Shown: positions 5,724 to 9,391 of the stretch, one piece after another
Layout of the letters: each line of letters starts with the position of its first letter
How positions within the stretch are numbered: the stretch's first letter is position 1
Assembly: GCA_003141795.1 (NCBI GenBank)
Contig: PLNO01000047.1
Location: 2,887 to 12,277 of the forward strand
Direction of reading: 5' to 3'
Length of the DNA stretch: 9,391 bases
From: Spirochaetaceae bacterium
Lineage (GTDB): Bacteria; Spirochaetota; Spirochaetia; SZUA-6; Fen-1364
Program-made: the position numbers and the translations under genes
Notes under the pieces: generated by a model
Seen by the model: the letters and a program-made list of their open reading frames with translations, nothing else
Databases searched by the model: none
Told to the model about the DNA's origin: nothing

Positions 5724-6302
5724 CTATCCGATTCTTCCCTTGGAGGACATTTCGCGCCCGCCCGGCGCGTATGCAAGGCTGAGCGCCTTTCCCAGCGCCT
5801 TGAAGCCGGCCTCCGCCATATGGTGGCTGTTCTCCCCGCGGCGCAGCTCGACATGGAGACTGATTTTGGCCTGGGTGGCAAGGGCGATGAAGAACTCCCG
5901 CAGCAGGGAGAGGTCGAACGTCCCCGCGTAGGGCTGTGGAAAAGCCGCATGCAGTGAAAGAGTCGGACGTCCGCAGACGTCGATGGCCACTTCAGCGAGC
6001 GCCTCGTCCATGGGGATCACGGCATGTCCGAAGCGCTGCACGGGCCCTTTCTCAAGCACACCGGCGAAAGCCTGGCCGAGGACGAGCCCCGTGTCTTCGA
6101 CGAGGTGATGCGGGTCGACCTCGATGTCGCCCTTTGCCGACACGCGGAGTCCCAGGGGACCGTGGAATGCCATGCTCGTGAGGAGGTGATCGAAAAAGGG
6201 AACCCCGGTGCTGATGCCCTCGAGTGCTCCCTCAGGATCCAGGCCGAGGGTGATGTCCGTTTCGCGCGTTGTGCGCGTGATCTGCACCTTCCGCGATGTC
6301 AC
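5724..6302 (-). CDS. hisB: Imidazoleglycerol-phosphate dehydratase
   Basis: HisB removes water from imidazole glycerol phosphate to give imidazole-acetol phosphate in histidine synthesis; it is a cytosolic, Mn-dependent 24-mer. The 192-aa length is right for the stand-alone enzyme, with no fused histidinol phosphatase as in enterobacteria. All signature motifs are present: 'PFFDHLL' at 35-41, 'DPHHLVEDTG' at 63-72 (His65, His66, Glu69) and 'NSHHMAEAGFKAL' at 158-170 (His160, His161, Glu164), plus the C-terminal 'SSKG' in place of the usual STKG. The start is a GTG at 6302 with AGGCGGA about 7 nt upstream; the family's first strand (VQITRTTRET) begins right after it. No other his gene is next to it; neighbours are a sensor kinase upstream and the TPR pair downstream, so the gene appears to be expressed alone. 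Confidence 0.96.
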   Translation of the reverse strand: MTSRKVQITRTTRETDITLGLDPEGALEGISTGVPFFDHLLTSMAFHGPLGLRVSAKGDIEVDPHHLVEDTGLVLGQAFAGVLEKGPVQRFGHAVIPMDEALAEVAIDVCGRPTLSLHAAFPQPYAGTFDLSLLREFFIALATQAKISLHVELRRGENSHHMAEAGFKALGKALSLAYAPGGREMSSKGRIG

Positions 6303-6341
6303 TTGCTGATCCGCCTTTCGGTCGCTTGCAGGACCTGACGT

Positions 6342-6369
6342 ATTGTACCCGCGACCGCGCGAAGGTCAA
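6342..6369 (-). promoter_or_regulatory. Predicted sigma70-type promoter of hisB
   Basis: On the minus strand TTGACC (6369-6364) and TACAAT (6347-6342) are 16 nt apart, each one base from consensus. The -35 box overlaps the kinase stop codon (TGA at 6368-6366). The predicted start near 6335 gives a leader of about 33 nt to the GTG at 6302. No attenuator with a His-rich leader peptide fits in that space. Confidence 0.55.
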
Positions 6370-8900
6370 CCGCCCCCGTCGCTTCTCATACCCCCCCGCG
6401 GCCCGGTCATGGCGCGGTGGACCTCGGCGGCGAGCACCGATGCGACGACAGGTTTGAGCAGGTACGGGACCCCCGTCGCCTCGAGGAAGGCGCGCGTTCT
6501 CGGATTCATGGTATCCCCCGTGATGTAGATGAGGCGCTTGAGCAGCCCGGGCCGGCTGGCGCGGATCCATTCGTAGAGGTCCCGCCCGTCGCGGTCGGGC
6601 ATCTGGAAGTCTGAGATGACGAGCTCGTAGGAGGAACCGCCCGCCAGCAGCGCCACTGCCTCCTGGCCGTTGGCTGCGCTGTCGACGATGCTCCCCATGC
6701 TCGCCATGAAATGGTGAACGAACTCGCGGATCGCCGGTTCGTCTTCGACCACGAGGATCCTCTTGCCCGCGAGCTCCCTCCCCGATTCGGGCCGCACGGA
6801 TGCCTCCCACGCCGCGAGAATCGGCAACTCCACGGTGAAAGCGGCGCCCTCTCCCGGCCGACCGCGGGCGCTGATGTCCCCTCCGAAAGACTCCACGATG
6901 GCGAGCGACACGGCGAGCCCCAGGCCTGTGCCGCCCTTTTCCGCCTCTGTCGTGAAGAACGGATCGAAGACGCGGCCGATGTGTCTCTGCGCGATTCCCG
7001 GCCCCGTGTCGGCGATCTCCAGGTACACACGGCCCTCGACGCCCCACGATCGCGCACTCAGCCGGCGAAGCGACCCCGCGGGCAGCGTGCGCAAGGCCCG
7101 CTCGGCGTTGTCGATGAGGTTGTGGAAGACCTGCCGCAGGTGGCCGGGGTCCGCGGGCACTGAGGGAAGATACGGGGATAGAGCGAGGTCCACCTGGATG
7201 CCGGCGGCTTCCAGGCGTGCTTTGCGCAGCTCCATGACCGAGAGAATGGCGTCGTTCAGCGAGCAGGGCTGTTTTTCCACTCGAGGAGGTTTGGACGAGC
7301 CGAGCAGGCCCTGCACGATGTCCTGCGCACGCACGGCCTCCGAGAGAACGAGGTCGAGGTCCGCCGCGAGGGCCGAAACGCTGTTGCGGGCGCGCGCCAT
7401 TTCCATCGATGCGGTGATTCCGGCAACGGCGTTGCGCAGTTCGTGCGCAACGCGCGAGGCCACCTCACCGAGGGCCGCGAGCTTTTCCGAGCGGCGCAGC
7501 TTCTCTTCCATTCGTCTGCGCTGCGTTATGTCGCGGGCGATGCCGTGGAAATCGCCGCCTGATCCACCCCCGCGCTCCCCCTCGAGCTCCAGGATGACCT
7601 CGTCTCCATCGGGCGTGAGGACGGTAATTTCCCGGGGCAACGGGCTGCCGGGGTCGTACAGGGGCGCCGAGGTGCCACCGGGATGTCGGGCCGCTTGAAT
7701 GGCGAAGAGCTCGGGGATCGTCTTGCCGAGGATCCCCTCCCGCGGCACCCCGAGGAGCGTCTCCACGCGCGCGTTCAGGAACACCACACGGCCCGCCGCA
7801 TCGAGTGAAAAAATGATGTCGCGCACGCTTTCTGTGATGCGGCGGTAGCGCCACTGGGAGTCCTCGAGTGCGATGGTTCGCTCGCGGAGCCGGCGCACCA
7901 TGTCGTTGAACGAGCGGGAGAGAAGCCCGAACTCGTCCGAGGCGCGCTCGTCGATGCGCCACTCGAAGTCCCCGTCGGCGATGCGCAGGGTCCCCATGAG
8001 CAGCGCGTCGAGGGAGCGCGAATACAGCATCGAGACGAGGGACGAGAGGAGCGCCGTGAGCACGAGCGTCAGGTACATGAACAACAACGATCTTCGAAGC
8101 ACCACGGAGATGGGGCGGAAAGCCTCGTCGACGGGCTGTTGGAGGTACAGGGTCCACCCGAGTGACTCGACCGGGGCGGCGGCGAGAAGAACCCCCTTCT
8201 GCTCAGCGGGTCCGGGCAGCGCAAAGCGCTCCCCGCGCAGCACCGCGTTCTTGTCCGGACCGGCGACGAGCGTTCCGTCAGCGGCCACGATGCGGGCGCT
8301 CCCGCCAGGGCCGGCGTCGATGTCGTCGACGAGGTGCCAGATCGCTTCCAGTGAAAAACGGGCGATGAGGGCGACCCCGTGGTCGGCCGGCATGACGAAG
8401 ATAAGCCCGGCCGTCCCGCGCGGGCCCGGCTCCACGCCTGAGGTCCACTCCCTCCCCAGCGCCGCCATCGCCCTGGTCTTCGGTCCGAGAAGCGCGGGAT
8501 CCATGTCACCCTGGCGGCCGTCCGCGATGAGCTTCCCGCCCGCGTCCAGCGCCACCACGGAATCGAAAAAGGTCGAGGACATGACCTGACTTCGCGCCCG
8601 CGCGTCCTTCGTGGGAGGGATGCTGCCCAGGATCTCCACGATGTCGGCCGTACGCTCGAGGTCCGCGCGCGATTCGGCGATGAGCGTGCGGATCTCCTCC
8701 GCGGCCCTTCGGGCGATCTGATCGTTGCGCTGAAGCGCCGAGTGTCGCATCTCATCGGTGGCGAAGCGAACGACGAAGCCGAGGATGAAGAGGATCGCAA
8801 GCAGGCCGAGCCCCGTCCCGCCGAGGGCAAGGCGCACCCACATCCTGTGGAAGAACGGCACCCTGCCGTGCGGCACCTCGGGGAATCGCGGTCTGCTCAT
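6366..8900 (-). CDS. Membrane-bound hybrid sensor histidine kinase with C-terminal receiver
   Basis: This 844-aa two-component sensor lies in the inner membrane. Domain order is: TM1 about 22-46; periplasmic sensor about 47-265, with Cache-like features ('SVVALDAGGKLIADG', membrane-proximal 'LGWTLYLQQPVDEAF'); TM2 about 271-293; HAMP about 294-346; PAS about 350-462; HisKA with His486 in 'VAHELRNAVAGI'; HATPase with N-box Asn594/Asn598, G1 'DTGPGIA' from 631 and G2 'GGTGLGLA' near 656-663; receiver about 713-830 with acidic pocket Glu719/Asp720, phosphoacceptor Asp764, Thr794 and Lys816. No HPt domain follows, so phosphate must pass to a separate protein or the receiver must tune the kinase. 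The usual Pro after 'HELRN' is Ala491. The ATG at 8900 has GGGAG 5 nt upstream. It follows an AAA+ gene by 61 nt, probably in one operon. The signal sensed is unknown. Confidence 0.93.
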   Translation of the reverse strand: MSRPRFPEVPHGRVPFFHRMWVRLALGGTGLGLLAILFILGFVVRFATDEMRHSALQRNDQIARRAAEEIRTLIAESRADLERTADIVEILGSIPPTKDARARSQVMSSTFFDSVVALDAGGKLIADGRQGDMDPALLGPKTRAMAALGREWTSGVEPGPRGTAGLIFVMPADHGVALIARFSLEAIWHLVDDIDAGPGGSARIVAADGTLVAGPDKNAVLRGERFALPGPAEQKGVLLAAAPVESLGWTLYLQQPVDEAFRPISVVLRRSLLFMYLTLVLTALLSSLVSMLYSRSLDALLMGTLRIADGDFEWRIDERASDEFGLLSRSFNDMVRRLRERTIALEDSQWRYRRITESVRDIIFSLDAAGRVVFLNARVETLLGVPREGILGKTIPELFAIQAARHPGGTSAPLYDPGSPLPREITVLTPDGDEVILELEGERGGGSGGDFHGIARDITQRRRMEEKLRRSEKLAALGEVASRVAHELRNAVAGITASMEMARARNSVSALAADLDLVLSEAVRAQDIVQGLLGSSKPPRVEKQPCSLNDAILSVMELRKARLEAAGIQVDLALSPYLPSVPADPGHLRQVFHNLIDNAERALRTLPAGSLRRLSARSWGVEGRVYLEIADTGPGIAQRHIGRVFDPFFTTEAEKGGTGLGLAVSLAIVESFGGDISARGRPGEGAAFTVELPILAAWEASVRPESGRELAGKRILVVEDEPAIREFVHHFMASMGSIVDSAANGQEAVALLAGGSSYELVISDFQMPDRDGRDLYEWIRASRPGLLKRLIYITGDTMNPRTRAFLEATGVPYLLKPVVASVLAAEVHRAMTGPRGGMRSDGGG

Positions 8901-8925
8901 GGCGACTCCCAGTGTCGCCCGGCCT

Positions 8926-8948
8926 GCCCGCAGAGATCAAGGGCGGGC
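8926..8948 (-). repeat. Small hairpin between AAA+ gene and kinase gene
   Basis: GCCCGC (8926-8931) and GCGGGC (8943-8948) form a perfect 6-bp stem with an 11-nt loop in the 61-nt gap between the AAA+ stop and the kinase start. There is no T run, so it may only modulate read-through or mRNA stability. In GC-rich DNA such a stem can occur by chance. Confidence 0.3.
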
Positions 8949-8961
8949 GCGGCTTCGACTG

Positions 8962-9391
8962 CTACTCCCGCTCGTGGAGCAGCACCTTGAGCTGCTTGAT
9001 CTCGTTGACGAGCTTGTCCCGGCTCATGTCCCTGAAGCGCCGGGGGACCATCTCCCGGCTCGTGCACTCGAGCACGGCGACGAGGTTCTGCAGCTCGATC
9101 TCGTGGGGATAGGCGGGAGGCATGAAGTCGCCGATCGTCTCCTCCAGATCCCCCTTGGTCACGAAGACGTGGTTGTTCATCGCGGAGAGGAACTTGGCGC
9201 GGATGAGGACGGACTCCAGGTCGGCGCCGGAGAACTCGTACTTGTAGCGGCGGAAGAGCTCCGCGACGTTCGTCTTCTGCATCCGCAGGGAGAGCTTCTT
9301 CACGAGCGTCGCGAACAGGTCTTCCTTCTCCTCGATCGTCTCGGGGTAGAACAGCGCGAGGTGCTCCTCCGCCCTGCCCTGGCGCTTCAAG
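8962..9391 (-). CDS. AAA+ family ATPase, C-terminal part (N-terminus beyond right edge)
   Basis: The frame is open at the right edge and ends at TAG 8964-8962, giving about 143 visible residues. The first visible segment, 'KRQGRAEEHLALFYPET', matches the post-arginine-finger strand of classic AAA proteins (compare LLRPGRFD in FtsH/Cdc48-type ATPases). 'FSGADLESVLIRAKFLSA', about 53-70 residues in, matches the sensor-2 helix (SGADLxxxxxxA) of the AAA lid. A lid strand and acidic helix follow, then a C-terminal tail with 'RDKLVNEIKQLKVLLHERE', probably a coiled coil. Walker A and B lie outside the window. No zinc protease or ClpP-binding motif is seen, so it is more likely a remodelling ATPase than FtsH. 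The TTG at 9390 is an internal Leu codon, not a start. It probably shares an operon with the downstream sensor kinase. Confidence 0.75.
   Translation of the reverse strand, partial: LKRQGRAEEHLALFYPETIEEKEDLFATLVKKLSLRMQKTNVAELFRRYKYEFSGADLESVLIRAKFLSAMNNHVFVTKGDLEETIGDFMPPAYPHEIELQNLVAVLECTSREMVPRRFRDMSRDKLVNEIKQLKVLLHERE

Noticed and set aside
6763..7698. Open frames on the plus strand across the kinase gene
   Set aside because: They are antisense to well-defined kinase domains, have Arg/Ser/Pro-rich translations and show no RBS or domain.
9388..9390. TTG at 9390-9388 as the start of the AAA+ gene
   Set aside because: The frame is open to the edge and the protein begins in the middle of the AAA fold, so the codon is internal and the gene is simply cut by the window.
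1..9391. tRNA, rRNA, CRISPR arrays, insertion sequences, riboswitches
   Set aside because: I looked on both strands and saw no cloverleaf, repeat-spacer pattern, transposase motif or long structured leader; gaps between genes are all under about 150 bp.

Overview
This is a GC-rich bacterial window with seven complete genes, one partial gene at each edge and no stretch over about 150 bases without a gene. The organism looks like a diderm, most probably a spirochaete or a close relative. The basis is a periplasmic-type solute-binding protein with a cleavable signal peptide and no lipobox, and a TPR gene preceded by a small conserved gene that I recall from Treponema/Spirochaeta-type genomes. 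That placement is from memory of protein families, not from a search.

Left part (1-4104): a carbohydrate uptake and catabolism locus. On the minus strand, in order of transcription, come a NagB/RpiA-fold sugar-phosphate isomerase/deaminase relative (1995-2942), a CUT1-type sugar-binding protein (605-1924) and the first 180 codons of a MalF/UgpA-type permease (541 to beyond the left edge). Divergent from them, on the plus strand, is an amidohydrolase-2 family TIM-barrel metal hydrolase (3085-4104). The 142-bp divergent spacer holds two sigma70-like promoters that face each other, with a near-perfect 23-bp palindrome between them covering both predicted transcription starts. One regulator could therefore control import and both enzymes. 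The NagB-like protein lacks the usual phosphate-binding loop and part of the catalytic triad, so the substrate may not be glucosamine-6-phosphate. This is the best candidate here for an undescribed catabolic pathway.

Middle (4105-5648): a convergent intergenic region with three inverted repeats, then a two-gene minus-strand unit. A 115-aa helical protein of unknown function overlaps by ATGA the start of a 365-aa protein made almost entirely of TPRs. The TPR array has a clear 68-residue, two-repeat superperiod.

Right part (5724-9391), minus strand: the C-terminal end of an AAA+ ATPase enters from the right edge. It is followed by an 844-aa membrane hybrid sensor kinase (Cache-like sensor, HAMP, PAS, HisKA, HATPase, receiver). 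A stand-alone hisB follows, with its own promoter overlapping the kinase stop codon. No rRNA, tRNA, CRISPR array or insertion sequence was seen.
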